Assembly (NCBI RefSeq): GCF_028882275.1
Contig: NZ_JARBUT010000017.1
Span: 1 to 64,000, forward strand
Source: Nocardiopsis sp. N85
Lineage (GTDB): Bacteria > Actinomycetota > Actinomycetes > Streptosporangiales > Streptosporangiaceae
DNA length: 64,000 nucleotides
Direction: 5' to 3'
Below the pieces are notes generated by a model. It was not told the DNA's origin. It was given only the letters and a program-made list of their open reading frames with translations, and searched no databases. The translations under genes and the position numbers were made by a program. Below, in pieces: positions 51,454 through 61,343 of this stretch. Numbering within the stretch: the first letter of the stretch is position 1; every line of letters starts with the position of its first letter.

Positions 51454-51941
51454 GCGTCGTCGCGTTCCGCCTTGCGCTGGGGGTGGCGAGCGGTACGCCG
51501 GAAGGGGAGCACGATGCCCAGCCGGGCCGTTTCGCCCTTGTTCGGGTCGTAGGTCCAGGTATGGACGGCTTCGTGTGAGGTGCGGGAGCCATCGGCGGGG
51601 AGAGAGCCTGCCATGGTCCCCACTGTGTCGTCGGCTTCGAGCTTCAACCGGCCCGCGATCCGGTTGGGGGTGCGGCCCCGAGCGAGGCAGTCGATCAGGC
51701 GCTCACGAAGGAGCGGGTCGGTGTCCGGACGGCGCTCCCGAGGGGCGGGATCGACGAGCCTTGGCGCTCTTGTGGGCGGTGGTGACCCGGTAGCCGCGAT
51801 TGGAGGCGTTGCGTCGGGTCTCGCGGCTGACCACCGATGGGCGTCGACCCAGGGCAAGGGCGATGCGGCGGACATCCTCACCCCGAGCGCGGTCTCCTCA
51901 CCTTCCTCCATGAGGAGCATCCGTCGTGTCTCCATCGGCAA
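51435..51941 (-). pseudogene. Frameshifted IS30-family transposase remnant
   Basis: One frame gives LRERLIDCLARGRTPNRIAG, RLKLEADD, SRTSHEAVHTWTYDPNKGE, the IS30 central pattern. A shifted frame upstream restores DVRRIALALGRRPSVVSRET and RRNASNRGYRVTTAHKSAKA, the IS30 N-terminal helix-turn-helix. Hence at least two frameshifts, and the catalytic C-terminus is lost. Confidence 0.8.
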
Positions 51942-52174
51942 CCCCTTTGACCTGAGGTGTTGCTACGACGCTGCGACACCGCCCAGGACAGCACCATGGA
52001 CGTCGGCGGTAAAGCTCGACCTCGCGCGCCTCGAACACTCGCTGATCAGATCAGCAATGGCACTCCTGGCGACAAAAACGGCAAATCGTTATTCACACAC
52101 CAAAAGACTCCCACGCGGATACATTTCCTCGGAGAACCTTTTAACGTAGGCCTCAAGCGGCTACGATTTCGCCA

Positions 52175-52489
52175 TCACTGAGATCGGCCGATGCGCTGGT
52201 TGGTCTGGCGGGTCGCGCTGAACTTCAGCACGGAGTAATCGTCGACCCTGGTGTCATCGGCCTTGGTGAACCTCACCGGGTGACCTTTGTGCCATTGCCT
52301 CTCAAAGCTACCGAAACCGGTGAGAACAAGACGATCACCCTGACTGACCACGTCCAGGAGTTCGGCCATGGCGGCGTCGTAGACTTGAGAGACGACGTTC
52401 TTCGGAAGTCCGGCGCGGCGCGCCACCGACGCGATGTACTCGCGCTTGGTCACACGTCCTGAGCCTGTGGGGGGCTGGGTCGCCGCCAT
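52175..52489 (-). CDS. HU-family DNA-binding protein, arm variant
   Basis: ATG at 52489 with GAAGGA upstream; 104 aa. TKREYIASVARRAGLPKNVV, then VYDAAMAELLDVVSQGDRLV and LTGFGSFERQWHKGHPVRFT give the HU fold. The RNPxTGE tip of the DNA-gripping arm is absent and replaced by a short GHPVRF turn, unlike chromosomal HU. The C-terminus ends QTNQRIGRSQ. It is last in the conjugation-like gene run and may package or bend element DNA. Confidence 0.82.
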   Translation of the reverse strand: MAATQPPTGSGRVTKREYIASVARRAGLPKNVVSQVYDAAMAELLDVVSQGDRLVLTGFGSFERQWHKGHPVRFTKADDTRVDDYSVLKFSATRQTNQRIGRSQ

Positions 52490-52599
52490 GTCCGGTCCTT
52501 CGTGTCGATCAGGGCATCATGCCATGGTTTTACTCGTATACGAGTGTATCCAGCCCTCCCCTGGAGGGTCAAAACACTGCTCGGCGCGCCGGTGGGGTT

Positions 52600-52887
52600 T
52601 CAGCCGAACTCGGGTTCGTCGTCGATGAACTCCGTCTGCTCCTCCACCACCGTGCGCTTCCGTCGCGTTGTACGGGCATCGTCACGCCCCGCGATCTGGG
52701 CCGCCTGCATCCGCGATCTGGTCGCATGCTGCGCCAGGTTCAGGCCCGGCTCGACCACCTCCCTGGCGATGCGATCGACACCTCCCCCACGCTCGATGCG
52801 CTTTTTCGCGGCGGCCTCCATTTTCTCCCAGCGTTCGCGGTCCTCGGGCTCGACACCGAACATCTGTGCCCAATCGATCTCGGCCAT
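52600..52887 (-). CDS. Small charged protein of the conjugation-like cluster
   Basis: ATG at 52887 with AGGAGGAAAA upstream, an excellent ribosome site; 95 aa. It begins MAEIDWAQMFGVEPEDRERW, is helical and highly charged in the middle (KMEAAAKKRIERGGGVDRIA), and ends in an acidic EFIDDEPEFG. No domain recognised. It follows the 530-residue protein gene by 49 bases and is probably co-transcribed. Confidence 0.7.
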   Translation of the reverse strand: MAEIDWAQMFGVEPEDRERWEKMEAAAKKRIERGGGVDRIAREVVEPGLNLAQHATRSRMQAAQIAGRDDARTTRRKRTVVEEQTEFIDDEPEFG

Positions 52888-52936
52888 TGCTTTTCCTCCT
52901 GGAATTTTTCTTCGCCATCCCCGCCCCGGTGACTGT

Positions 52937-54529
52937 TCAGCCGCCGAGTTCGGGTTCGTTCTCCCGCTCCGGAGCGACCACTGACGGCATCTTGCCGACG
53001 GAGGCCTGCCCTGGTTCGGCCCGGACCCACGCACCCTGCTGCTCGTGGACATGGGACGCCTGCCCGCCGAAGTCGTTGTATTCCGAGATCAGATCGCGCA
53101 TCCGCTGTTCCCACTCGGGCCCCAGACTCCGGCGCCACCGCGCCACCACCTGCGGGTGGGTGCGGTCCAGGGCTTGCAGGGATTCGATGAACCCGCCCAC
53201 GTAGACCAGCTTCTGGTCTTGTTCGCTGAGCCCGTCACCACGCATGGACGCGAACATCGCCCTGGAGCGGTCGAGTCGCGCGCGTGCCGTGGCATCCCTG
53301 GTCAGCTCGACCGCTTCGGGATGATCGCGGGTGGCGGAACCGATGACGTACTGCTCCAGAACCTCGCTGAACTCGGCCGGGCTTTTCGCGCTGGTGAGTT
53401 CGCCGTACATGGTCCGGGCCACCGCGGCACGGTGCTCGTCGACACCCATCGGCTCGCGAAGCGTGAAGGTCCCGCCGGTGATCACATCGCCGTTGTAGGC
53501 GTCCACGTAGTCACCGGTCCAAGCCGTCGCCGACCGGGTGGTGCCCGGCAGGACGACCGTCCGCGGTTCGGTCTTGACGAACCGGCCGTGGCCCAGTTCG
53601 GTGAACACCGCCGCCTGCTCGGGGTCGCGTTCGATGAGCCGGCCGACGATGATGCGCATGTTGCGTGCCACCGCCTTGCGATCCAGTCCGTCGTCGTCCA
53701 CGTAGCCGTAGAGCGCGCTGAGAGCACTCTCGTAGTTCTGCCTGACCAGTTCCCGGTCGGCTCCGGGTCTGCGCATCTCGTCGTAGGCGTTCTGGGCGAT
53801 ACCCACGTGCGTCAGTGCGGCGCTGTGCTCGGTGAACAGGTCGCGGTCACCGCGTTCCATCCGTTCGATGCGCTCCAGGCGCCTGCGGTGCCGCCATCCC
53901 GACAGGCCCCGCATGCCTTCGCGGCCCTGGCCGGTCCGGTCGAAGTGCCGGGCCTCCTTCTCACGTGACTTCTCTCCCTTGGCGGCGATCTGCGCATCGC
54001 GCCGGTCCCGCATGTCCAGCCGGCCACCGATGGCGGTGGCCATCTGACCGGCGTACTCCCCCATCTGGGTGCGGAAGTTGGGCGAGAGCAACCACATCGC
54101 CGCACCCATGCCCACGGTGCGGAGTACGTTCTCTGCGCTGAGTCCTCGCTGGAGCGGGCTCAGACACTGGAGCACCATCATCGAGGCGTACGCCTGGTGC
54201 AGGTCACCGAGCTTCTCGCGCTGGGCGGTCCTGGACGCACCCGGCGAGGTGATACCCGAGGCACGCAGGTGGTCGATGAACCGATCCTGCGCGAGCCGCG
54301 TCTGGAGCTTGAGTCGAGCGATCGGATCGCCGTCGGGCCCGGCCGCGTCACGCATGGTCTGCCGCTGTTCACGGGCGCGTTCGCGGTCGTAGCGCCTGCG
54401 CTGTTCCCGCGGGGCGTCGACCTTGAGCTCCTTGCGGCGCTGCCGCGGCTCCCGCACCCGTTCACCGGCGGTCTCGTCCGGGCCAGGGTGCCTCTGGGCG
54501 CCCAGCGTCCTCTTCTTCCCCGTCGCCAC
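52937..54529 (-). CDS. Uncharacterised 530-residue protein of the conjugation-like cluster
   Basis: The GTG at 54529 is chosen for its AGGAGAGG ribosome site; an in-frame ATG at 54679 (weaker AAGG) would add 50 residues. The N-terminal 100 residues are very basic (REPRQRRKELKVDAPREQRR). A hydrophobic patch VLRTVGMGAAMWLLSP near residue 140 could be a membrane contact but is short. A basic helical section follows (GWRHRRRLERIERMERGDRD), then a mainly helical C-terminal half with FTELGHGRFVKTEP, TWTLREPMG-like strands and KLVYVGGFIESLQALDR. No family recognised. Position suggests a DNA- or membrane-associated transfer protein. Confidence 0.65.
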   Translation of the reverse strand: MATGKKRTLGAQRHPGPDETAGERVREPRQRRKELKVDAPREQRRRYDRERAREQRQTMRDAAGPDGDPIARLKLQTRLAQDRFIDHLRASGITSPGASRTAQREKLGDLHQAYASMMVLQCLSPLQRGLSAENVLRTVGMGAAMWLLSPNFRTQMGEYAGQMATAIGGRLDMRDRRDAQIAAKGEKSREKEARHFDRTGQGREGMRGLSGWRHRRRLERIERMERGDRDLFTEHSAALTHVGIAQNAYDEMRRPGADRELVRQNYESALSALYGYVDDDGLDRKAVARNMRIIVGRLIERDPEQAAVFTELGHGRFVKTEPRTVVLPGTTRSATAWTGDYVDAYNGDVITGGTFTLREPMGVDEHRAAVARTMYGELTSAKSPAEFSEVLEQYVIGSATRDHPEAVELTRDATARARLDRSRAMFASMRGDGLSEQDQKLVYVGGFIESLQALDRTHPQVVARWRRSLGPEWEQRMRDLISEYNDFGGQASHVHEQQGAWVRAEPGQASVGKMPSVVAPERENEPELGG

Positions 54530-54793
54530 GGCCCTCTCCTGTTCTCGTCTCAGCCCGGTGGCGGCCCGTCTCCGTGTGCTGTGACCCGCCCCTGCTCGGT
54601 CTGCGCCGTGGGGGCCCATCACCTGGACCCGCGCCGATGTGCCCTCCGACTTCTCTTCGTCTATCAGCGGATTCGGCATTTTTACCTTACCCTGACCCCG
54701 GGCTGCGCACACGGTCCCACCGGTACCAGAAAGGGCGGAACAAGGGCGCGGGGCCCGCGCCGGGCCTCGCGCTCTTGCCCGTCGGTCTCCCGG

Positions 54794-57700
54794 TTATCCC
54801 TGGTCGCGCATCACGGCGGCCATCGCCCGTTCGAACTCGCCGCGCGCCAGCCCCAGCCAGCTCTCCTGCTCGGCGAGGAACTCGTAGAACGCTCCGTGCA
54901 CGTGGAATCCGTGCAGGTCGGCCAGGTGCTCCGGGTCCTCGGCGAACACCCTCTCGGACGCGTTCTCGCTGGCCTGTTGGAGCCGTTGCATCGCCTCGGA
55001 CTCGTCCTGTCGCGAGACGTAGACCCGCGAGCCGTCGGCGCTGCGCAGTGAGCCGTCACCACCCACCGAGAAGTGGGCGCCGTCCCGCTCAAGAGCGGTC
55101 CGCACCGCCTTGTACGCCTGGGTGATCTGAGCGTCCAGGGGACCTTCCAGCGCGCCCGCGTGAGATCGTGCGGGGTCGGAGGAGAAGTGGACCAGCATGT
55201 CGCGGCTGATCAGCCTGTCGGCGTAGCGCATCTGACGGAACGCGTCCATCCTCGCCTTCTGGCCGTCGACGGCCTGCTGGGTCGCCACGTCGTACTCCCA
55301 GGGCATGTCCAGGTCGATGGCGCCCTCCAGGTCTTCCAGGTCGACCTCGTCGGCACCGCCCAGGTCGTGCTTCTCCGCGTAGGTCTCGCCCCGGGCGGCG
55401 TCGACCAGCTCCATGACCTCGTCGGCGTAGGTGTCGGGGTCCAGTCGTGCGACGTCGACCTCGGTGAGGTCGTGCGCCCTCCTGTACTTCTCGCGGCATT
55501 CGACGGTCAGCTGGGCCTGCTGCATGCGCTTGGCCAGCATCGCCTCGAAGTCGGGCTGGTTCATGCGCACGTCGAAGTCCACCGCGCTGGACAGCGTCGG
55601 GATGGTCTGGAGCGTGTAGTCGTGCCCGGGGTGCACGATCGTGTCCTCGAACATGCGCCACGACATCGGCAGGATCGTCTCGTTGCGGTTCCACACGGGC
55701 GGGTCGCCCGCCCGGAAGACGATCGAGTTGCGCTCGGAGATGAAGGCCATGTCGTTGTAGGAGATGACCGGCTCCTCCTTGGTCGACATGGTGTAGGAGA
55801 CCTTGCCCTCCACGCTCAGGCCCTTGACCAGGTGGCCCTTGTCCTGGGTCACGGTCTTGGAGTCCATGTAGGTGGTGTGGCGCTTGCCGGACATCTTCTC
55901 CAGCGTGTCGAGCATCGAGTCGTCGGTGCTCTTGAGAAAGACGATGTTGGAGGTGTTGCCCTGCACGATCTTGTCCACGGACTCGCCGTAGACGTCGCGC
56001 AGCTGCTGAAGGGTCTGGAGGATGAGGGTGAACTGCTGTTCCTGGCCCAGCCCGATCGAGAGCATCGTCTCGAAACCGGAGATACCGTGCCCCTCCGACT
56101 GGAGGTTTCCCAGCTCGTCGAGCATGAACCGGGTCTTGTACAGCGGCTTCTGGTTCTCCTTGGTCATGTACGACTTGTCGAAGTTCAGATCGACCAGTTG
56201 CTTGATGAGGATGAGGATGAGCTTGGCGTACTTCATCAGGTGCGGCGGCGTCACCAGGAACACCACCTTGGGCTGCTCCGAATAGCGCACCATTGTCTGC
56301 GTGATCGCGTTGGCCCGGCCCATCTCCTTCTGCGGCAGGTCCCCCGTGATGTTGGTCAGCCGCATCTGCGGGTAGGTGGTGTGCCCCGGCGCGAACGAGC
56401 CGTCTGCCTGAGCCTTCAGCTCCAGCAGGATGCCGTTGCGAATGATCTTCTCGCCGGTCACCGGGTCGGTGACGTAGAACCGGCCGTTGAGCGAGGTCTG
56501 GTGGTCCTTGGTGAATTTGAAGTAGAAGGTGCGGATCAGCATCCCGGTCTGCGGGTTCACCAACCGCAGCCGGATGTAGGCGACGTTGCCGGGGAATGTG
56601 CCCTTGAAGTAGTACCGGGCCCAGCCTTCGCGGGAAACGATGTCCTCGTGCTCGAAGTCCCCGCCGAGCGCCTGCTCGTACTTCGCGTCGGCGTAGGCGT
56701 CCCACTTGGCCTGAGCCCCGACCAGATGGTCGCGTCTGAGGTAGTTCACGGCGAAGCGCACGCCCATGCGGCGCGGGAAACTCAGGCCCCCCAGATCGGT
56801 GTTCTGGCTGGGAGTGCCCGAGGTGAGGGTGGAGATCGTGGGGTCGGTGAAGAAGCTCATCGCCGTGATCGCGATACCGTAGACGCTCGCCAGCATCTTC
56901 TCGGCCGCGCCCATCGCCCGCAGCGCGTTGTCGGCGTTGCCGACCAGGGTGCGCATCGAGTTGGTCGGCAGCCCGTTGGTGGCGTTGAAGAACAAGGTGA
57001 GCATGTCCAGCTCCTTCTTGTCCTCCCATAGGAACTGCTTGCCCTCGGCCTCCTCCAGCGCGGCCTCGGCCTCGGCCTCGCGGAACGTGCCGTCCTCCAG
57101 GTTCCCGAACTCACCCCTTTGGATCTTCTCCTCGACCAGGCCCACCGGGTTCTTCACCTTCTTGGCCGAGAGCTGTACGAACAGCTGGTAGCAGTTGTAC
57201 AGCGTGACCTTGCCCCACTTCTCGTCGAGCTTGGTCTCCAGCACCTTGGGGTCCATGTCCACCCGGGCGGCGTAGGCGCGCAGCTCGCGCTCTTCCTCCA
57301 GGTAGTAGTCGATGAGGCCGTAGGCGGCGCGCTTGAAGGCGTTGTTGGCGGCGTTGGGCCACACCGGGTCCTCACCGCCGTCGAGGGGGAAGAAGACGTC
57401 GGCGATGTTCTCGATGTACATCGCGCACTTGGTCGAGTCGCCTTCTCGGGCGGCCTCGGCGGCCATGCCGAGCGGGTTGTAGATGTCGGTCTTCATCGCG
57501 TTGATGAGGTTGAACTGCACCACCTGGAAGCCGCGCATGGTCGCCCGCACGTAGTGCTTGACCAGGAGTTCGCCCTTGGGGTCGTTGATGACCATGTTGT
57601 TGGGGCGCTTCTCGCGCAGCCACATGTCGATCATCGGCTCGATGTAGGTCTGGCCCTTACCGGCGCGGGTGATGGCCAGCACCATGGTGTTGACCGGTGC

Positions 57701-58795
57701 GGTGTCGACGATGTAGGCGCCGGCCGGGCGCTGCACCTCGTATTCGGGGAACTCCCAGTCGGCGTTGATCATGTCCGCGACGGTTCTGTGCTCTCCGAGC
57801 TTGTCGCGGTCCTTGCCGCCGGGGTTGTAGGGGATCTTGGTGGTGTCGAACCGCTTGCGGATGTTCTTGTCCTTCGGCAGACCGGAGGCCTCGAACAGGT
57901 CGTCGCCGAACTTCTCGTCGATGATCGGCATCTTCTTGCTGATCGCCCGGTCATCGTCGTCGCGCAGGATCTCGCCCTTGACGTACTCGACGTCGCCGTC
58001 GGAGTCGAGGACGTCTTCGGCGGCGCGCTGTGCGACCTCGATCGATTTGAGGCCCTTGCGGCCCGCCATGACGTGGCTGATCATCGAGGAGGGCTGCACG
58101 GAGCTGTGCGCGCCCACGTCGGGGAACCAGTCGAACTTGCGAACGAGTTCCTCCGGTAGGGCGATGTGCTGGTCGCCGTGGTACTGGTTGATGTCGCTGG
58201 TGTCGTGCAGCAGGTTCTGCGCGTCCCGGTTGCGCATGAGCCACAGGTACAGCACGCCGAACGTGAGCATGCCCGCGCCGAGCGAGGCGGCGAGCTTGAG
58301 CCAGGTCAGGTGGAAGAACCACCCCAGGGGCGCGTCGGGCTCGCCCTCGCGTGCGGCCTCGTACTCCGCCTGCTGCGCGGCGACGTCGTCGAGCACCCAC
58401 TGCGGCGGGTTCTCCAGGGCTTCGGTCTCGGTGTCGTAGCACGGCTGGCCGGAGACCGCCTGCCCGGCCTCGTCGAGGACGCGGTAGCAGTACTGGGCCG
58501 CCGACAGCCTCTCGCGTTCGACGAAGGCGGGGGCCGTGGGCCCGCCGAACGAGGTGACCACGGCGCTCGCGGTGAACTGGCCCACCGACCACAGCGCCCA
58601 CACCAGAACGGCGATGAGGGCTCCTGCCACGATGGCGAGGATGGTGCGCGAAGTGCGGGTCCGTTTGCGTTTGATGCGGGAGCGGTCGAGTTGTTGGGAT
58701 TCGTAGATGTCGCGATTGGCGAGCGTCTCCCCGGCTTCGCGCGATGAGAGCTTGTCCCACGCGCTCGCCTTGGGACTGGAACTCCTCCTGGCCAT
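54794..58795 (-). CDS. VirD4/TraG-type coupling ATPase, large variant
   Basis: ATG at 58795 with AAAGGCAC upstream; 1333 aa, much longer than the usual 550-800. Two membrane spans (about 51-71 and 160-187) flank an outer loop with two Cys. The ATPase has Walker A AITRAGKGQTYIEP (about 374-387), NMVINDPKGELLVKHYV (about 400-417) and Walker B FMLDELGNLQ (about 890-899), followed by QFTLILQTLQQLRDVYGE and NTSNIVFLKSTD. About 450 residues are inserted between the two Walker motifs, including LNGRFYVTDPVTGEKII. The C-terminal ~250 residues are acidic. Coupling proteins deliver relaxase-DNA or effectors to type IV channels; no relaxase is in view. Confidence 0.85.
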   Translation of the reverse strand: MARRSSSPKASAWDKLSSREAGETLANRDIYESQQLDRSRIKRKRTRTSRTILAIVAGALIAVLVWALWSVGQFTASAVVTSFGGPTAPAFVERERLSAAQYCYRVLDEAGQAVSGQPCYDTETEALENPPQWVLDDVAAQQAEYEAAREGEPDAPLGWFFHLTWLKLAASLGAGMLTFGVLYLWLMRNRDAQNLLHDTSDINQYHGDQHIALPEELVRKFDWFPDVGAHSSVQPSSMISHVMAGRKGLKSIEVAQRAAEDVLDSDGDVEYVKGEILRDDDDRAISKKMPIIDEKFGDDLFEASGLPKDKNIRKRFDTTKIPYNPGGKDRDKLGEHRTVADMINADWEFPEYEVQRPAGAYIVDTAPVNTMVLAITRAGKGQTYIEPMIDMWLREKRPNNMVINDPKGELLVKHYVRATMRGFQVVQFNLINAMKTDIYNPLGMAAEAAREGDSTKCAMYIENIADVFFPLDGGEDPVWPNAANNAFKRAAYGLIDYYLEEERELRAYAARVDMDPKVLETKLDEKWGKVTLYNCYQLFVQLSAKKVKNPVGLVEEKIQRGEFGNLEDGTFREAEAEAALEEAEGKQFLWEDKKELDMLTLFFNATNGLPTNSMRTLVGNADNALRAMGAAEKMLASVYGIAITAMSFFTDPTISTLTSGTPSQNTDLGGLSFPRRMGVRFAVNYLRRDHLVGAQAKWDAYADAKYEQALGGDFEHEDIVSREGWARYYFKGTFPGNVAYIRLRLVNPQTGMLIRTFYFKFTKDHQTSLNGRFYVTDPVTGEKIIRNGILLELKAQADGSFAPGHTTYPQMRLTNITGDLPQKEMGRANAITQTMVRYSEQPKVVFLVTPPHLMKYAKLILILIKQLVDLNFDKSYMTKENQKPLYKTRFMLDELGNLQSEGHGISGFETMLSIGLGQEQQFTLILQTLQQLRDVYGESVDKIVQGNTSNIVFLKSTDDSMLDTLEKMSGKRHTTYMDSKTVTQDKGHLVKGLSVEGKVSYTMSTKEEPVISYNDMAFISERNSIVFRAGDPPVWNRNETILPMSWRMFEDTIVHPGHDYTLQTIPTLSSAVDFDVRMNQPDFEAMLAKRMQQAQLTVECREKYRRAHDLTEVDVARLDPDTYADEVMELVDAARGETYAEKHDLGGADEVDLEDLEGAIDLDMPWEYDVATQQAVDGQKARMDAFRQMRYADRLISRDMLVHFSSDPARSHAGALEGPLDAQITQAYKAVRTALERDGAHFSVGGDGSLRSADGSRVYVSRQDESEAMQRLQQASENASERVFAEDPEHLADLHGFHVHGAFYEFLAEQESWLGLARGEFERAMAAVMRDQG

Positions 58796-58959
58796 GAGGC
58801 GTGCCTTTCTGTTCACATATGCGCTACGATGCGCCAATTCTATTGATTTATCAGTAGATATGACATCTTGCCCGGGTGCCGCGACCAATGTGAACAGGGC
58901 ACCGCCTTCGTCGCCGAAGGCGGTGCCCTACTCCGAGATACACCGTGATGCGCGGCGCC

Positions 58960-61239
58960 CTAGACGGACCACACGGGGAGGATCATCGCGCCGGCGGCAC
59001 CGGTCGACCCGTATCCGATCGTCCAGCCGAGAATGAGACCCACGGCGATGGAGATCAGTACCAGCACCGCCGCCAGGACCAGGATGAGCTTGTTGAAGCG
59101 GCCGTGGATGTGATTGGTCCGCTTCAGCTCCTCGACGTAGGCGCGCTTGTGGCCCTCCAGCTCCTCGATCCTGCCGCGGTACTGCCGGTGCATGCCGTCG
59201 GCCATCTCCTGCATCTGCGTGTGCAGGTCCGTGTACAGCTGGTGGGCCGAGCGCAGCTTCTCATCCCTGATGTCGATCTCGTGCTTCCACTCCCCCTCGC
59301 GTTCCCGCAGCCGCGTCTTGGCCCGCTCGCGGTCACGCTCCAGTTCGGCCTCCAACCTGAGCGCCTGTTGCTCCTTCTCGGTCTTGAGGCCTTCCACCCG
59401 GTTCGTGTGCTCGGCCTGTAGCTCCTCGACCCGGTTGTCCAGCCGCAGCTGCTCGGCCAGCGCCTTGGCGCGGACGATGTCGTGCTTGCGGTTGTCGTCG
59501 ATGAAGCGCGTCACCTTGGCGTTCCACTGCTTCAGCAGCTCCATCTCCGCTTCGCGCTGCTTGGCTTCGCGCTCGGACAGAAGACGGAGGGCGCGTGTGG
59601 TGCCCAGTTGCATCCGCGTGTGCGCGTCTTTGCGACGCATCTCCAGCACGAGTCGACGCTGGTGGGCGTAGCGTTCCTCGTTGCGGCGCTCGATCTCGGG
59701 GGCCACGTCGGCGAGCTTGCGTTCCAGCTCCGGGCGGAACCGATCCCAGAACGTCTGCCTGGCCTGGGCCGCGGCGACCTCGGCCCGCTCGTTGGCGTCC
59801 TTTTCGTAGCGCTGGGTGATCTCCGCGCGCTGGGCGCTGACCTCCTGGCGCGCACTGGACGTGAGCTGGGCGAACTCCTGCTCGGCCGCCTTCGAGAGCA
59901 TGCGATAGACCGAGCCTTCGCGCTGTTCGTCGACTTCGCGCATGACCGACTCGGCGTGCAGGCTCATCGTCTCGACGAAGAACTGACGAAGCTCCTCGCG
60001 GTGATCCCTGTGCAGCTTCTCCAGTTCGGTGTTGGCCTGTTCGGCCATGACTGCGACCTGCTCGCCGAGCCAGTCGGTGGAGTTGTCACCGAACTCCAGC
60101 CGCACCGACGGTGCCCGGGTGTCGAACGTGGCCTCGAACTCGGCGAACGGGATCTCCAGGCCCAGGTCGTCGGGGAGGAAGCGCCGCGCGATGGTGTGCC
60201 GCACCTGCTCTTCGGTGAACTCCCGGTCCCGGTTCTGCTCGGCATAGTGCTGCCAGGGGGGAGCCTGCCCCCCTTCGCCCCTTGCAACGGGGCCTTCGTC
60301 GTCGTCCACCTCGTCGTCGTAGCCGCCGGGTTCGTCGTCTTCGTCGTCCACCTCGGCATGGCCGCCGGGTTCGTCGTCGAAGCCCTCGAAGAACGACGGC
60401 GTCATATCGTCGTCGCTCGGCTCCCCGTCGAACAGGTCCGCCGAGAACTCGCCGTCGGCCAGGGGATCGTCTTCCGGCTCGCCGTGGTCGAAGCCCTCGC
60501 CCGGGGCGGGCCCCGCGACCGCCGGACCGGCCGGGGGGGCGTATTCGACGGCGGCCGGGGCGGGCCGCGGTGTCCGGGCGGCGGCGGCGAACGAATCGGC
60601 GGCGGCGCTGTTCTCGGTGCCCGCGGGGGTCGTGGTCGTTTCGATGGCCTGGGTCCAGGCCCACACCTGCGGCAGCAGGTCGGCCAGCCTCCGGCTGCCG
60701 TTGGAGACGCTCACCACCTCGGCGTAGGAGATCTCCTCGACCATGACGGCGTTGACCAGCAGTTCCTGACGGTCCTGGCTCGGCCCCAGGACCATCCAGT
60801 AGTACGTGGCGCCGGTGAGCAGCGAGTACTCCCCCATGCGCTCCAGTGTCTGGGGGGTGGGGACGATGCCGAGGACTTCTTCGTCGAGGAGCTGACGGGT
60901 GGTGATGGTCTGGATGTGGTCATGGTTGATGAGCTCGATGAGCGAGCCCTTGGCCTCATCCCTCTGGTGCTTCTTGCTCAGTCCGCCGATGTTCTCCACC
61001 GGCAGGGCCAAGGCCACCCAGGAGTTGCCCCCGGGCAGGATGAAGGGGTCGTTGCGGCCCAGCAGGTCGATCGCGGCGTTGACGGTGCTCTCCCGCACCA
61101 CGCTCGCCAGCATCTCCTCGGGCTTGCGCCGCTTGGCGCGCTTCTTGGCGTCACCGTTCGACGGGGCCGCCTCTTCCGAACCGCCGGAGGACGTGTCGTC
61201 GCCCGGCCCCTTCTTCCACATGCCGTCGATGAGTCCCAT
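58960..61239 (-). CDS. Long coiled-coil protein with C-terminal membrane anchor
   Basis: The ATG at 61239 is chosen for its AGAGGA site; an in-frame ATG at 61269 is possible. 759 aa. Residues about 35-205 form an alpha/beta domain (VNAAIDLLGRNDPFILPGGN, RMGEYSLLTGATYYWMVLGP). Residues about 205-350 are acidic and disordered, containing a DDEDDEPGGYDDEVDDDEG run. Residues about 400-700 are a long charged coiled coil (EMELLKQWNAKVTRFIDDN, RLEAELERDRERAKTRLRER). One membrane span (KLILVLAAVLVLISIAVGLI) lies near 718-740 with a short outer tail. Tail-anchored topology puts the coiled coil in the cytoplasm. No family recognised; perhaps a scaffold linking the AAA+ protein to the coupling ATPase. 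Confidence 0.75.
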   Translation of the reverse strand: MGLIDGMWKKGPGDDTSSGGSEEAAPSNGDAKKRAKRRKPEEMLASVVRESTVNAAIDLLGRNDPFILPGGNSWVALALPVENIGGLSKKHQRDEAKGSLIELINHDHIQTITTRQLLDEEVLGIVPTPQTLERMGEYSLLTGATYYWMVLGPSQDRQELLVNAVMVEEISYAEVVSVSNGSRRLADLLPQVWAWTQAIETTTTPAGTENSAAADSFAAAARTPRPAPAAVEYAPPAGPAVAGPAPGEGFDHGEPEDDPLADGEFSADLFDGEPSDDDMTPSFFEGFDDEPGGHAEVDDEDDEPGGYDDEVDDDEGPVARGEGGQAPPWQHYAEQNRDREFTEEQVRHTIARRFLPDDLGLEIPFAEFEATFDTRAPSVRLEFGDNSTDWLGEQVAVMAEQANTELEKLHRDHREELRQFFVETMSLHAESVMREVDEQREGSVYRMLSKAAEQEFAQLTSSARQEVSAQRAEITQRYEKDANERAEVAAAQARQTFWDRFRPELERKLADVAPEIERRNEERYAHQRRLVLEMRRKDAHTRMQLGTTRALRLLSEREAKQREAEMELLKQWNAKVTRFIDDNRKHDIVRAKALAEQLRLDNRVEELQAEHTNRVEGLKTEKEQQALRLEAELERDRERAKTRLREREGEWKHEIDIRDEKLRSAHQLYTDLHTQMQEMADGMHRQYRGRIEELEGHKRAYVEELKRTNHIHGRFNKLILVLAAVLVLISIAVGLILGWTIGYGSTGAAGAMILPVWSV

Positions 61240-61343
61240 CGGCGCATCCTCTCGTTCTGACCATGACACATCGATTCAGCTGGTTCATCAGGCCACATCG
61301 GGTGATCGTCACCCGGTGGTCCGTTGTCACCCCACATGCCGCC

